Shown: positions 44,681 through 53,978, counted from the stretch's first letter. The stretch is 64,000 nt of DNA from Variibacter sp. (GCA_019689555.1 JADGHE010000005.1:25133-89132); one strand, 5' to 3'. Translations and numbers: made by a program. The notes: generated by a model not told the origin, from the letters alone.

Positions 44681-45238
44681 GTGAACCGCGCGTACCGTAT
44701 CGAAGGCTATGCCATCATCTCGTCGGACGGGTTCATCGCCGACACACAGGGGCGCTTCCCGGACGTTCTGCGTAACGACGCCGACCAGCGCTTCTTCAAG
44801 TCCGCGGTCGACCGGGCGGCGGCCGTCGCGCGCGGGCGGATCACGCACGAGCAGGAGCCCAACGCCGGCAAGAGGCGTCTGGTGCTGACGCGCCGCGTGT
44901 CCGGGCTCGCGCCGGACTCGCGCGACCCGCAGGCGCTGTTCTGGAACCCGGCCGGCGCTCCCTTCGAGGCGGCGCGCCTCGCGCTGGGCCTGCGCCAGGG
45001 CGCCCTGGCGGTCCTGGGCGGGACCGACGTCTACGCGGTTTTCCTCGCAATCGGCTACGATGCGTTTCATCTCACGGTGTCCCATCGCGTGCGCCTCGGG
45101 GCGGGCCGGCCGCTCTTTCCGGGCATGGACAAGGAGCGCACGGCGGCGGGCCTGCTCAAGGCGCACGGCTTGCGGCCGGGTCCCGTTCGCCTGCTCGACC
45201 CCGCTGCGGGCGTGACGCTGGTCACCTGGACGCGATGA
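44681..45238 (+). CDS. RibD C-terminal / dihydrofolate reductase-like protein
   Basis: 185 residues, GTG start with GGAGG five bases upstream. It has IEGYAIISSDGFIADTQGRFPD, the typical opening of the RibD/DHFR-like fold, and a Gly-rich GALAVLGGTDVYAVFL near residue 110. The usual central region is short and lacks the common GRxT motif (GRITHEQE instead). Probably an NAD(P)H reductase on a small pterin-like or unknown substrate. Its stop precedes the ceramidase start directly, so they are coupled. Confidence 0.78.
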   Translation: MNRAYRIEGYAIISSDGFIADTQGRFPDVLRNDADQRFFKSAVDRAAAVARGRITHEQEPNAGKRRLVLTRRVSGLAPDSRDPQALFWNPAGAPFEAARLALGLRQGALAVLGGTDVYAVFLAIGYDAFHLTVSHRVRLGAGRPLFPGMDKERTAAGLLKAHGLRPGPVRLLDPAAGVTLVTWTR

Positions 45239-45904
45239 ATGAACGCCTGGTCCATCCCGGTCGATCTCTACTGCGAACGGACCGATCCGTCGTTCTGGGC
45301 CGAGCCTTTCAACGCCGTCAGCAATGTCGGGTTTCTCGTGGCGGCGGCCGCGGCCCATCTCCGGCTCCGGGCGCAGGGGCGCCCGGACTGGCCGGCCTTC
45401 GCCCTCGTCCTGGCGGCCGCGGCCGTCGGAGTGGGATCGTTCGGCTTCCATACGCTCGCGACCCGCGGCGCGGCGCTTCTCGACGTCGTTCCGATCGCCG
45501 TCTTCATCTACGGCTATCTCCTGCTGGCCCTGCGCCGCTTCCTCCGCCTGCGGATGTGGGCGGCGGCGCCGATCCTCGTGATCTTTGCGGCGGCTTCGCG
45601 GCTGTTCGAGGGAGCTTTTCCGCCCGGGTTTCTCAACGGTTCGATCAGCTATGTCCCGGCGCTGCTCGCCATGGCGGCGGTGGGCGCGCTGGCGCCCCGA
45701 AAGGCCCAGCGCGCCGTTCTGGCCGCGGCCCTTTTCTTCGCCGTCTCGCTCGTCCTGCGCAGCGTCGATCTCGCCGTCTGCCCGACGATTCCCCTGGGCA
45801 CGCATTTCCTCTGGCACGGGCTGAACGCGCTGGTGATCTTCATCCTGCTGCGGGCGGCCATCGACGCCCGGCGCGCCCCGGAGGGCGCCGCGTCGGGGCC
45901 GTAG
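45239..45904 (+). CDS. Ceramidase-family integral membrane protein
   Basis: 221 residues with about seven helices. The CREST-superfamily (alkaline ceramidase) motifs are present: YCERTDPSFWAEPFNAVSNV at the N-terminus, GSFGFHTLATRGAALLDVVPI with His/Asp in helix 3, and GTHFLWHGLNAL near the C-terminus (two His). Those His/Asp/Ser form the zinc-dependent amidase centre in eukaryotic relatives. In bacteria substrate is unknown. The ATG starts immediately after the upstream stop. Confidence 0.88.
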   Translation: MNAWSIPVDLYCERTDPSFWAEPFNAVSNVGFLVAAAAAHLRLRAQGRPDWPAFALVLAAAAVGVGSFGFHTLATRGAALLDVVPIAVFIYGYLLLALRRFLRLRMWAAAPILVIFAAASRLFEGAFPPGFLNGSISYVPALLAMAAVGALAPRKAQRAVLAAALFFAVSLVLRSVDLAVCPTIPLGTHFLWHGLNALVIFILLRAAIDARRAPEGAASGP

Positions 45905-45955
45905 CTCGCCCTCGTCGCCGGGCGACCCCGCCTGCGCCGCGGCGGTGGTCGACAT

Positions 45956-46315
45956 TCACCCCCGGCTTGGGCGCACGACGCCCATCCGGTGACGCACCTC
46001 GTCCGGCACCCCATAGTCGCGGAGAACCCGCGCACTGTCCCGCAACCCCAGAACCTCCCGCTGGACGATGAAGTGCCACAGCGCTTCTCCGGCTTCGTCG
46101 ACGAGGGCCGCGCGTCGCTCCCGGCGTTCGGCGGAGAGTGCGGCATCTTCGGTGTCGGCATCGAAGGCGGCCAGGGCGGCAAGCGCGTCTTCAAGCCGGC
46201 GGCCGAGACGGCCGAGCGTCGCCGCCTGCTCCTGCCCGATCTCGTATTCCAGCGCGTCGAAGGGAGTCTTGCGCCACAGCCGTGACTCGACTTTGCGCGG
46301 CGGACGTAGGGTCAC
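45956..46315 (-). CDS. DUF6665-like small protein
   Basis: 119 residues, GTG start. The sequence TLRPPRKVESRLWR, LEYEIGQEQAATLGRLGRRL, ALVDEAGEALWHFIVQREVLGLRD and VLRDYGVPDEVRHRMGVV is a helical protein resembling the DUF6665 group of Rhizobiales. The Trp-His-Phe and Arg-Glu region is the most conserved. Weak Shine-Dalgarno (CAGG). No role is known. The gap to the ABC transporter upstream on the other strand is 673 bases. Confidence 0.6.
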   Translation of the reverse strand: MTLRPPRKVESRLWRKTPFDALEYEIGQEQAATLGRLGRRLEDALAALAAFDADTEDAALSAERRERRAALVDEAGEALWHFIVQREVLGLRDSARVLRDYGVPDEVRHRMGVVRPSRG

Positions 46316-46566
46316 GCGATGATCCTGTCTCGAAGGGGAATGACGGCGGGCGATTGTACGGCTTTCGGACGTCGCGCGAACAGCGGCGCTCTCCCTGGCA
46401 GACGCGATCGCGGGCGCAAGGCGCGGCCCGGGACGCCTGCCGACGACCATGGGTCCCGATGCACCGCCTAACATGGTTTCGATGCACGCCTGGAACAAGT
46501 GCTCCGCAAGCGCTCGACCGCCCGGCCGACGGCGCTGGCGTAGGGGCACGGAAAACTGCACCGCCT

Positions 46567-46602
46567 GCGCCGGACCATGCGCCGGACCATGCGCCGGACC
46601 AT
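46567..46602 (+). repeat. Three tandem copies of a 12-bp unit
   Basis: GCGCCGGACCAT occurs three times head to tail, exact in each copy. Confidence 0.8.
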
Positions 46603-46701
46603 TGGCCGCTGTCCGCGATGCGGCCTGTGCTCGAAGCGAAGAACATTTTTCCGTCGCAAGCGATCGCGCACGCCGCAAGGCAGGAGCGGCGCGGTTCGAA
46701 A

Positions 46702-46715
46702 CCCATTATAATGGG
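46702..46715. promoter_or_regulatory. 14-bp palindrome with embedded TATAAT
   Basis: CCCATTATAATGGG is a perfect palindrome. TATAAT (46707-46712) is an exact -10 hexamer, but no matching -35 is found on either strand. It could be an operator. Confidence 0.35.
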
Positions 46716-46988
46716 CGCAGGAGCGGGCACTGCGGACATGCCGTCTTTTCAAGATGGCGCTCGCGGCTTCGGTCCGGCGGACTGTAGCCGGAGGACGCGT
46801 TGTTGATGCTGCGAGTGACGCTTCGAGTGAGCGACAATCGCGATACAAGCTTGCGCGCTCTGCGACATCACGTCCCCGTGACGGACGATTTCCGGACCCA
46901 ACAAGCCGGTTCACCCTCGGCACCGTGCAATGCTACAGAGGGTGACTGTCGAGCGCAGATCTAAGACGTCTCGCCAGGGGAGGATCGC

Positions 46989-48110
46989 ATGAAGAGATGG
47001 CTGAACCTCGCCGTCGCCGCGGCGGGGCTCGTGACCGCGGCTGCGGCCACAGCGAGAGCCGAAGATGTGCCGGCGCTCGCCGCGATCAGCGATACGGCGG
47101 AGCGCGCCCGCGTACAGGCGCTCATCGAGGGCGCCCGCAAGGAGGGGGGACTGTCCTGGATCGGCGTGCAGATCGAGCCCGGCCACGCCAATCCGATCCT
47201 GGCCGAATTCAAGCGCTACTACGGCCTCGATGATCTGAAGGGCGAGTACACCTACGCGGGCACGGGCGAAATCGTCACCCGCATCGAGCAGCTTCTGCGC
47301 GCCAAGCGCAAGGAGTTCGACATCGTCTGGACCGCGTCGTGGGCCTGGTACAAGGACCTGCTCAAGCGCGGCGAGATCATGCAGTACGACTCGCCGCACT
47401 ATGCGGCCTACACGCTCTCCGACCAGAACGGCATGTCGCAGAAGGGGTATTGGGCGTCCGACGCCTACGCCTTCGCGCCCATCTACAATCCGCAGACGAT
47501 GGAGCAGAACGGCCTCAAGAACTTCAACCCGACGAGCTGGAACGACTTCGTCGATCCGCGCTTGGCCGGCCGCATCTGCATGATCGACGTCATGGTTTCA
47601 ACCTCGGCGGCGCCCGTGCTCGCAGGCGTCGTCAAGGCGATGGGCGACGAGTGGCTCAAGAAGCTCGGGGCGCTCAAGCCGGCGCTGCACATCAAGGCGG
47701 CGCAGGGTCGCGAGTGGGTCGGCTCGGGCGAGTTCGCCGCCACCTTGTTGAACAGCCCCAAGGACGCGCTCTCCCTGCAGCAGCGCAACATTCCGACGAA
47801 GCAGGTCTTTCCGAAGGAAGGCGTGGTGCTGATCCCCTTCGCCCCCATCATTCTCAGCAGCGCGCCGCACCCCAACACGGCGAAGCTGTTCATCGACTTC
47901 GTGCGCAGCGCCTACGGGGCGCAGACGGTGATGAACTCCGGCTCGCTTCTGTTCTTCGGGCGGCCCGGCGTGAAGTCGAAATATCCGGATATCCTGCCGG
48001 TGATGGAGGAGGTGAAGGCCATTCCGTTCGACTGGGAGACCGAAGGGTCCACGGCGGCGGTGAAGGCGTTCCGCGAGAAACTGCGGGCCGCGGGCATCGG
48101 CGCCAAATAG
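46989..48110 (+). CDS. ABC transporter substrate-binding protein (iron(III)/thiamine-like class)
   Basis: 373 residues. The signal peptide MKRWLNLAVAAAGLVTAAAATARA is followed by an AFUA-like fold (ALIEGARKEGGLSWIGVQIEPGHA, EYTYAGTGEIVTRIEQLLRAK, DIVWTASWAWYKDLLKRGE, QTMEQNGLKNFNPTSWNDFVDPRLAGR). Such periplasmic proteins capture an anion or chelate for import. Iron ligands (Tyr pairs) are not clearly conserved, so the substrate may be an organic acid. SD GGGGAGGA. First gene of a three-gene importer operon. Confidence 0.88.
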   Translation: MKRWLNLAVAAAGLVTAAAATARAEDVPALAAISDTAERARVQALIEGARKEGGLSWIGVQIEPGHANPILAEFKRYYGLDDLKGEYTYAGTGEIVTRIEQLLRAKRKEFDIVWTASWAWYKDLLKRGEIMQYDSPHYAAYTLSDQNGMSQKGYWASDAYAFAPIYNPQTMEQNGLKNFNPTSWNDFVDPRLAGRICMIDVMVSTSAAPVLAGVVKAMGDEWLKKLGALKPALHIKAAQGREWVGSGEFAATLLNSPKDALSLQQRNIPTKQVFPKEGVVLIPFAPIILSSAPHPNTAKLFIDFVRSAYGAQTVMNSGSLLFFGRPGVKSKYPDILPVMEEVKAIPFDWETEGSTAAVKAFREKLRAAGIGAK

Positions 48111-48179
48111 TCGGCCTACGGCGTGAAGCAAGGGGCGCGCGCGGCGCCGCCCGCCCAATCGCAAGCAAGGACACCTCCC

Positions 48180-49877
48180 TTGAGTGTCGCCTCGACGGCT
48201 TCGGGATCCGTACGACTGCCGCTCTTCCGCGGCCATGGCGTGATCGCCGTGGCGACCATCTACGCCGGGCTCGCGGTGACGGTCGTTCTCCCGCTCGCGG
48301 CCGTGCTCTTTCAGGCCGTGGTCGCGGACGAGGGGCTCAGCTTCGCCAAAATTCGGGAGGTCTTCTCCTCCCCCAGCATCGTCGACGCGACCGTCAACAC
48401 GGTCGTGGTGAGCGCGCTCGCCGTCGTGCTCGCGGGCAGCGTCGGCGTGACGCTGGCCTGGCTGGTCGCGCGCTCGAACATGCCGCTCAAGCGCGTGTTC
48501 GATCCGCTCAACATGATCCCGTTCTACCTGTCGAGCGTGGTCGGCGCGCTGAGCTGGCAGGTGATCGCGGCGCCCCGCACGGGGATGGCGAATACGTGGC
48601 TCGAGCCGCTGCTCGGCTACGCGCCCTTCAACATCTATTCGGTCTGGGGCATCGCCTTCGTCCTCGGATTGTTTTACGCTCCGTATGTCTATCTGTTCAC
48701 CCTCGGCAGCCTGCAGAGCATGGATGCGGCGCTCGAGGAGGCGGCCCGCATGTCCGGCGCCTCGAAACTGCAGACCGCCGTCCGCGTCACGCTGCCGCTG
48801 TCCGCGCCCGCCATTCTGTCCGCCTGCATTCTCGTCTTCGTCACGAGCGCGGGGATTTTCGGTGTGCCGCTGGTGCTGGGCGTGCCGGGGCGCGTGCACA
48901 CGCTCTCCACGTTGATCTATCGCTACATCGCCGAATATCCGTCGGACTTTGCGGCGGCGGCGATCCTGAGCTCGGCGCTCTTCCTGTTCACGGTGGCTCT
49001 GACAGCGCTGCAGATGGCGCTGTTGCGCGGGCGGCGGTTCACGACGGTGACGGGCAAGGGCTACAGGCCGCGCACGGTCGATCTCGGCGCGTGGCGCTGG
49101 GTCGGGGCGGGCATCAACGCGCTCTATCTCTTGTTTGTGATCGTGCCTTTCCTTGCGCTGCTTCTCGTGTCGCTGCAGGACGCCTGGACCGGCTCGTTCG
49201 AGTGGGCGCGGCTCACGCTCGCCAACTACCACCAGGTGCTGTTCGTGGACGTCACGGCGAAGCGCGGTCTCATGAACAGCCTGGTCATTTCGACCGTCGG
49301 CGCGACCCTGGCGGTCGCCGTTTCGTTGCTGCTGGCCCTGGTGCTGCAGCGGACGCGGCTGCCGGCCCGCCAGGGCATCGTCTGGCTCTCCATGCTGCCG
49401 GTGACGGTACCGGGCATCGTGCTCGGCTTCGGGTTTCTCGTCGCCTTCGTGTCCACGCCGCTCTATGGGACGCTGTGGCTCATCATGCTGGCCTATATCG
49501 TCCATTATCTGCCGACCGGACTGCGCAACACCGAGTCGCTCGTGCAGGCGATCTCGCGCGAGCTCGACGAGTCGGCGCGCATGTCCGGCGCCACATGGTG
49601 GGAGGCGATGACGCGGGTCGTGGTGCCGCTGGTGGCGCCGGGGATGGTGTCGATCTGGCTCCTTCTGTTCGTCACCTTCATCCGCGAAGTGAGCGCCTCG
49701 ATGATGCTGTTCACCTACGGCACCGAGACGATGTCGATCGCGCTGATCCGCATCATGGAATACGAGCCGTACGGGGTCTCGGGCGCGTTCGGGGTTCTGC
49801 AGACGCTGCTGCTGTTGGGGTGCGTCGCGCTGATCCGGCAGCTTTCGTCGGCGCGGCAGAGCAGTCAGGCGGCATGA
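48180..49877 (+). CDS. ABC transporter permease, two-domain (FbpB-like)
   Basis: 565 residues, about twelve helices in two similar halves. The EAA loops are LEEAARMSGASKLQTAVRVTLP in the first half and LDESARMSGATWWEAMTRVVVP in the second. Fused double permeases are the norm for the iron(III)-type family. The TTG at 48180 has AAGGA eight bases upstream; a GTG at 48123 in frame would add 19 residues. The ATPase starts 17 bases after the stop. Confidence 0.9.
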   Translation: MSVASTASGSVRLPLFRGHGVIAVATIYAGLAVTVVLPLAAVLFQAVVADEGLSFAKIREVFSSPSIVDATVNTVVVSALAVVLAGSVGVTLAWLVARSNMPLKRVFDPLNMIPFYLSSVVGALSWQVIAAPRTGMANTWLEPLLGYAPFNIYSVWGIAFVLGLFYAPYVYLFTLGSLQSMDAALEEAARMSGASKLQTAVRVTLPLSAPAILSACILVFVTSAGIFGVPLVLGVPGRVHTLSTLIYRYIAEYPSDFAAAAILSSALFLFTVALTALQMALLRGRRFTTVTGKGYRPRTVDLGAWRWVGAGINALYLLFVIVPFLALLLVSLQDAWTGSFEWARLTLANYHQVLFVDVTAKRGLMNSLVISTVGATLAVAVSLLLALVLQRTRLPARQGIVWLSMLPVTVPGIVLGFGFLVAFVSTPLYGTLWLIMLAYIVHYLPTGLRNTESLVQAISRELDESARMSGATWWEAMTRVVVPLVAPGMVSIWLLLFVTFIREVSASMMLFTYGTETMSIALIRIMEYEPYGVSGAFGVLQTLLLLGCVALIRQLSSARQSSQAA

Positions 49878-49894
49878 TCGGAAAGGGGTGAGGG

Positions 49895-51013
49895 GTGAGT
49901 GGCCGGTCGGTGCCCGTCCATGTGCGCGGGCTTGCAAAGACGTATGGGGCCGTGCGGGCGGTGCAAGGGGTGGACTTCACGGTCGCGCCCGGCACGACGG
50001 TGACGCTGCTCGGCCCGAGCGGGTGCGGCAAGACGACGACGCTGCGCTGCATTGCCGGGCTCGAAGTGCCGACGGCGGGCCGCATCACCGTCGGCGACAG
50101 GGTCGTGTATGACGACGCGGAAGGCATTTTCGTCGAGCCGGAGCGGCGCAACATCGGCATGGTGTTCCAGTCCTACGCCATCTGGCCGCACATGACGGTC
50201 GGCGGCAATGTCGGCTTTCCGCTCAAGATCAGCGGGCGCCCCAAGGCCGAGGTGGAGGAGCGCACGCGCGCGATCCTTCAGCTCGTCGGCCTCGGCGACC
50301 TGCACGACCGGCCGGCGGCGGCGCTCAGCGGCGGCCAGCAGCAGCGCGTCGCGCTCGCGCGCGCCCTCGTTCACGAGCCGCAGGTGGTGCTGTTCGACGA
50401 GCCGCTCTCCAATCTCGATGCCAATCTGCGCGAACGCATGCGCACCGAGCTGCAGCTCCTGCAGGCGCGGCTCGGCTTCACGGCGATCTTCGTCACGCAC
50501 GATCAGCAGGAGGCGCTGTCGCTGTCGGACCGCATCATCGTCATGAACCGGGGGCGGCTCGAGCAGGAGGGCACGCCGCAGGATGTGTTTCAGAACCCGG
50601 CGACGGCGTTCACGGCGCGCTTTCTCGGCTATGCGAACGTGTTTGCGGGGGAGGTCGCCGACATCGCCGATGCGGGCAAGGTTCGCATCGATCTCGGGGA
50701 CGGCGTTCTGCTCGCGGCGCGCTGGCGCGCGTCCGAGCCGGCGCGCAAGGGAGAGCGGGGAACGATCGCCTTCCGCGCCGACAGGGTCGCCGTCGAACCG
50801 AGGGGCACGGTGCCGCCGGGCGACAACGTTATTGCCGGAGACATCGAGGCGGCGGCCTTTCTCGGCACGTTCATCGACTACACGATCCATGCCGGACCGT
50901 TGCAGATCAAGGCGGAGGGACCGGTCGACAAGCCCTTCGTCCGCGGAGACGCCGTGCAGATCCGCATCTCGCCCGCGCAGTGCCACGCCTTCCGCGCCGC
51001 GGACGCGGCCTGA
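49895..51013 (+). CDS. ABC transporter ATP-binding protein
   Basis: 372 residues, GTG start. The Walker A (GPSGCGKTT), Q-loop (MVFQSYAIWPHMTV), signature LSGGQQQR, Walker B (VVLFDEPLSNLD) and H-loop (VTHDQQEAL) are intact, and a TOBE-like C-terminal domain (NVFAGEVADIADAGKVRI, VQIRISPAQCHAF) follows. It energises the adjacent permease. Third gene of the importer operon. Confidence 0.95.
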   Translation: MSGRSVPVHVRGLAKTYGAVRAVQGVDFTVAPGTTVTLLGPSGCGKTTTLRCIAGLEVPTAGRITVGDRVVYDDAEGIFVEPERRNIGMVFQSYAIWPHMTVGGNVGFPLKISGRPKAEVEERTRAILQLVGLGDLHDRPAAALSGGQQQRVALARALVHEPQVVLFDEPLSNLDANLRERMRTELQLLQARLGFTAIFVTHDQQEALSLSDRIIVMNRGRLEQEGTPQDVFQNPATAFTARFLGYANVFAGEVADIADAGKVRIDLGDGVLLAARWRASEPARKGERGTIAFRADRVAVEPRGTVPPGDNVIAGDIEAAAFLGTFIDYTIHAGPLQIKAEGPVDKPFVRGDAVQIRISPAQCHAFRAADAA

Positions 51014-51196
51014 GCGACGCGTCCAACGCGCGCTCGCCCGGTCGCGCGCGGCAATCGCAACGTTTGCGCGCGCCGCGCAAGGGTAAAGGCGTGCAGCGCG
51101 CCCGCTGTTTTACGAAGCGGGGGCCGGAATGCCTTGCGGCCGCCGCCGTGCGCCCCTGTGGCGCACCGGATCGGCCGGAGGCGGCGCGCGCGGCCG

Positions 51197-51877
51197 TCAC
51201 GCCGCGCGGGCGGCAGAGGCGCGGTGGAGCGGCGCGTCCGTCAACGCCTGCAGTTCGTCGAAGGTGATGCCCGGCACCATCTCGATCACCGCGAATCCGG
51301 CGGGGGTGACGTCGAGCACCGCCAGGTTCGTGTATACGCGCTTGACGACGCCGGGAGCGGTCAGCGGATAGGTGCATTTGCGGACGAGCTTGCTCTCCCC
51401 GGTCTTCGTCGTGTGCTCCATCAAGACCCACAACCGCTTGGCGCCGGCGGCCAGATCCATGGCGCCGCCAACGGCGGGCGCGGTGTCGTTCTCCGAAGTC
51501 GCCCAATTGGCGATGTCGCCGTTTTCCGCGACCTGAAAGGCGCCGAGCACGCACAGGTCGATATGGCCCCCGCGAATCATCGCGAAGCTGTCGGCATGGT
51601 GGCAGTAGGAGCCGCCGGGCCGGAGCGTGACGTGCTGCTTGCCGGCGTTGATGAGCCAGGGGTCGACCTTGTCCTTGGCAGGAGCGGGGCCCATGCCCAG
51701 CACGCCGTTCTCCGAGTGGAAGATCACCTCCCGGTCGAGCGGGACGTGATTGGCGATCAGCGTCGGCAGGCCGATTCCGAGGTTGACGTACCAGCCCTCC
51801 GGGATGTCCTGCGCCACTCGCGCCGCCATCTGGTCGCGGGTGAGGGGCTTCCAATTCGCTGCCACGGGTGCGGCCAT
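51197..51877 (-). CDS. 3-oxoacid CoA-transferase, subunit B
   Basis: 226 residues with the family I CoA-transferase beta-subunit marks: YVNLGIGLPTLIANHVP, FHSENGVLGMGP (catalytic Glu in SENG), GGHIDLCVLGAFQVAENGDIANW and LVRKCTYPLTAPGVV. It transfers CoA from succinyl-CoA or acetyl-CoA to a 3-oxo or other acid (PcaJ/ScoB/AtoA group). The A subunit lies 22 bases upstream, so they form one heteromer. Substrate not set. Confidence 0.9.
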   Translation of the reverse strand: MAAPVAANWKPLTRDQMAARVAQDIPEGWYVNLGIGLPTLIANHVPLDREVIFHSENGVLGMGPAPAKDKVDPWLINAGKQHVTLRPGGSYCHHADSFAMIRGGHIDLCVLGAFQVAENGDIANWATSENDTAPAVGGAMDLAAGAKRLWVLMEHTTKTGESKLVRKCTYPLTAPGVVKRVYTNLAVLDVTPAGFAVIEMVPGITFDELQALTDAPLHRASAARAA

Positions 51878-51899
51878 TCCGTTCCTCCCCCAATCCGGA

Positions 51900-52583
51900 T
51901 CACGAGATCATCGGATCGCCGTACGGCACATGAAGCACACGGTCGACGAAGATTCCAGGGGTCACGATCTTCTCCGGATCGAGCTGCCCCAGCTCGACGA
52001 CGTGCTGCGTCTGCACGATGGTGAGCTTGCCGGCCATTGCCATGATGGGATTGAAGTTGCGGCCCGAGGCGCGGTAGGTGAGGTTGCCCCAGCGGTCCGC
52101 CTCCCAGGCTTCGATCAACGCGACGTCGCCCTGGATCGCCGTCTCCATCACGTAGGGGCGGCCGTTGAACTCGCGAATTTCCTTGCCCTCGGCGAGCTTG
52201 GTGCCGACGCCGGTCGGCGTATAGAAGGCGGGAATGCCGGCGCCGGCGGCGCGCATGCGTTCGGCCATGGTGCCCTGGGGCACGATTTCGAGCTCGATGC
52301 GCCCCTCGCGATAGAGCGTCTCGAACACGATCGGATCCGAGCTGCGGGGGAACGAACAGATGATCTTGCGCACGCGGCCGAGATCCAGAAGCCGGGCGAG
52401 GCCCACGCGGCCCACGCCGGGATTGTTGGCGACGACCGTCAAATCCTTCGCACCCTGCTCGATCAGACCGTCGATCAGGGCGTTGGGCTGACCGACGCTG
52501 CCGAAGCCGCCGATGAGGACGGTGGACCCGTCCTGAATCCCTTCCATCGCTTCGGCCATCGTGCGGACGAACTTGTTGATCAT
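51900..52583 (-). CDS. 3-oxoacid CoA-transferase, subunit A
   Basis: 227 residues. It has VLIGGFGSVGQPNALIDGLI, VVANNPGVGRVGLARLL and FYTPTGVGTKLAEGKEIREFNG, typical of PcaI/ScoA/AtoD alpha subunits that bind CoA. The ATG is at 52583. The LLM monooxygenase gene ends 104 bases upstream on the same strand, suggesting that both belong to one catabolic operon. Confidence 0.9.
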   Translation of the reverse strand: MINKFVRTMAEAMEGIQDGSTVLIGGFGSVGQPNALIDGLIEQGAKDLTVVANNPGVGRVGLARLLDLGRVRKIICSFPRSSDPIVFETLYREGRIELEIVPQGTMAERMRAAGAGIPAFYTPTGVGTKLAEGKEIREFNGRPYVMETAIQGDVALIEAWEADRWGNLTYRASGRNFNPIMAMAGKLTIVQTQHVVELGQLDPEKIVTPGIFVDRVLHVPYGDPMIS

Positions 52584-52687
52584 CGCGTGTCGAACTCCTC
52601 CCACTCGGCTGCGCGGCACTGTAAAGGCGCGAAAGCGCGGCGCAAGAGATGCACCGCGCCTGCCGTCCGGCGCAATAGCGGTGATGG

Positions 52688-53716
52688 TCAGCCCGCCGCC
52701 CGCATGCGCGGCTCGTCCAGGAAGGCCGGCATCACCTCGCGGGCGAAGCGCCGCAGATTGTCGCGCGAATGGCCGCCGCCGTTGAGCAGGATGTATTCGA
52801 CGCCGAGGCTGCGCAACTTCTCGATCTTGGCGGCGATTTCGTCAGGAGTGCCGTAGAGCGCGCTTGCCTCGTTCGCCTCCCGCGTGTCGGAGAAGGCGAG
52901 AATGCTCGCCTTGTTTTCGCGGCCGGGCGCGATGGAGCTCGCCGTGAGGCGGCGCTGCGCCTCGATGCGGCGCTCGAGCGCCTCCTCCTTGTCGGCCTTG
53001 TCCTTGGCGACGTAGAAGCCGCGCGCGACCGCCACATCCTGTGGATTGAACTTGCGGCCGCGCTTCTCCACCTCCGCCTTGAAGAGGGCGATGCGCTCGC
53101 CGATCGTCTCGAAGGAGGCGAACTGGTCGAGCAGCAGGTTGTAGCCGCGTTCCGCCACCTTGCGGATCGACTCCGGGCTGCCGGCGCCCATCCAGAAGGG
53201 CGGATGGGGCTTCTGCGCCGTCGGCGGCTCCACGATGATGTTCTCGAACCGCCAGTATCGGCCTTGGTGCGAAAAGCGCTCGGTGCTGGTCCAGGCCTTG
53301 GTGATGACCTCGAGCGATTCCTCGAAGCGCGCCTCCGCCTCTTCGATGGGGATCGCGAAGCCGCTGAACTCGTTGTGCCGGTAGCCCTTGCCGACCCCGA
53401 AATCGAGCCTGCCGCCGGAGAGCAGGTCGATCGTGGCGGCTTGTTCGGCGATCAGCACCGGATTGTGCCAGGGAAGGACCAGAACCGCGGTTCCGAGCCG
53501 CAGGGTCGTCGTCTTCGCCGCGATCCACGTCAGCAGCGTCAGGCTCGCGGAGACCTGCCCGAAGCCGGTGAAATGGTGCTCGACCACGAACGTGCTGTGG
53601 AACCCCAGCGCCTCCGCCTCGACGTTGTACTCGGTAAATTCCCGGTAGCCCTGGCCGCTGTCCACATCGGGCCCGCTGTGTCTGGCTGTCGCGCTGCCGA
53701 AAAGACCAAAACGCAT
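52688..53716 (-). CDS. LLM-class flavin-dependent monooxygenase
   Basis: 342 residues of the bacterial luciferase-like fold: MRFGLFG, NVEAEALGFHSTFVVEHHFTG, LRLGTAVLVLPWHNPVLIAEQAATIDLLSGGRLDFGVGKGYRHNEF and GSPESIRKVAERGYNLL. It uses reduced FMN or F420 to oxygenate a substrate. Upstream of the CoA-transferase genes and downstream of a 23-bp inverted repeat. The substrate is unknown. Confidence 0.88.
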   Translation of the reverse strand: MRFGLFGSATARHSGPDVDSGQGYREFTEYNVEAEALGFHSTFVVEHHFTGFGQVSASLTLLTWIAAKTTTLRLGTAVLVLPWHNPVLIAEQAATIDLLSGGRLDFGVGKGYRHNEFSGFAIPIEEAEARFEESLEVITKAWTSTERFSHQGRYWRFENIIVEPPTAQKPHPPFWMGAGSPESIRKVAERGYNLLLDQFASFETIGERIALFKAEVEKRGRKFNPQDVAVARGFYVAKDKADKEEALERRIEAQRRLTASSIAPGRENKASILAFSDTREANEASALYGTPDEIAAKIEKLRSLGVEYILLNGGGHSRDNLRRFAREVMPAFLDEPRMRAAG

Positions 53717-53978
53717 GCACTTCCTCCGCAGCGGCCCGGCGCCGTGCCGGTCCGCTGTTGCTGAATACCGTCGGGGATACCCTAGGAGCGGTGACTTCTG
53801 CCGAAAAGTACGAAAATGGAAATGCTTTTCGTCGTTTTTATCCGCAATTTGCCCGCCGAAACCGGCGGCCTTCCAGGCCTACTGAGGCCGTCCGGATTTC
53901 CGGGAGCCTGCCCGAAGGGAGGCGCCGCCGACGGCCGAGCCCGCTTCCGGGCGGCGCGGGGCGCCCCGAGCCCCGGGC
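53717..53978. other. Intergenic region upstream of the LLM gene
   Basis: 262 bases with no gene. AT-rich around 53800-53860 with a 7-bp inverted repeat; likely the promoter of the LLM-CoA-transferase operon. Confidence 0.45.
53810..53832. promoter_or_regulatory. Candidate operator: ACGAAAA-N9-TTTTCGT
   Basis: 7-bp exact inverted arms flank nine bases in the AT-rich part of the LLM promoter region, 94 bases before its ATG. It could bind the adjacent LysR protein. Confidence 0.4.

Larger units (their letters stand above)
46316..46988. other. Long intergenic region before the ABC transporter
   Basis: No gene supported on either strand. It contains a triplicated 12-bp unit (46567-46602), a 14-bp perfect palindrome with an embedded TATAAT (46702-46715), and 7-bp arms CACCCTC and GAGGGTG at 46914-46945, just before the binding-protein gene. 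It probably holds the promoter of the ABC operon. Confidence 0.5.

Noticed and set aside
46191..46923. Several 110-180-codon frames in the long gap
   Set aside because: No domain, signal peptide or Shine-Dalgarno; the tandem 12-bp repeats make repeated residues in all of them.
47598..49937. A 779-codon minus-strand frame
   Set aside because: It is antisense to the ABC transporter genes, with low-complexity His/Arg composition.
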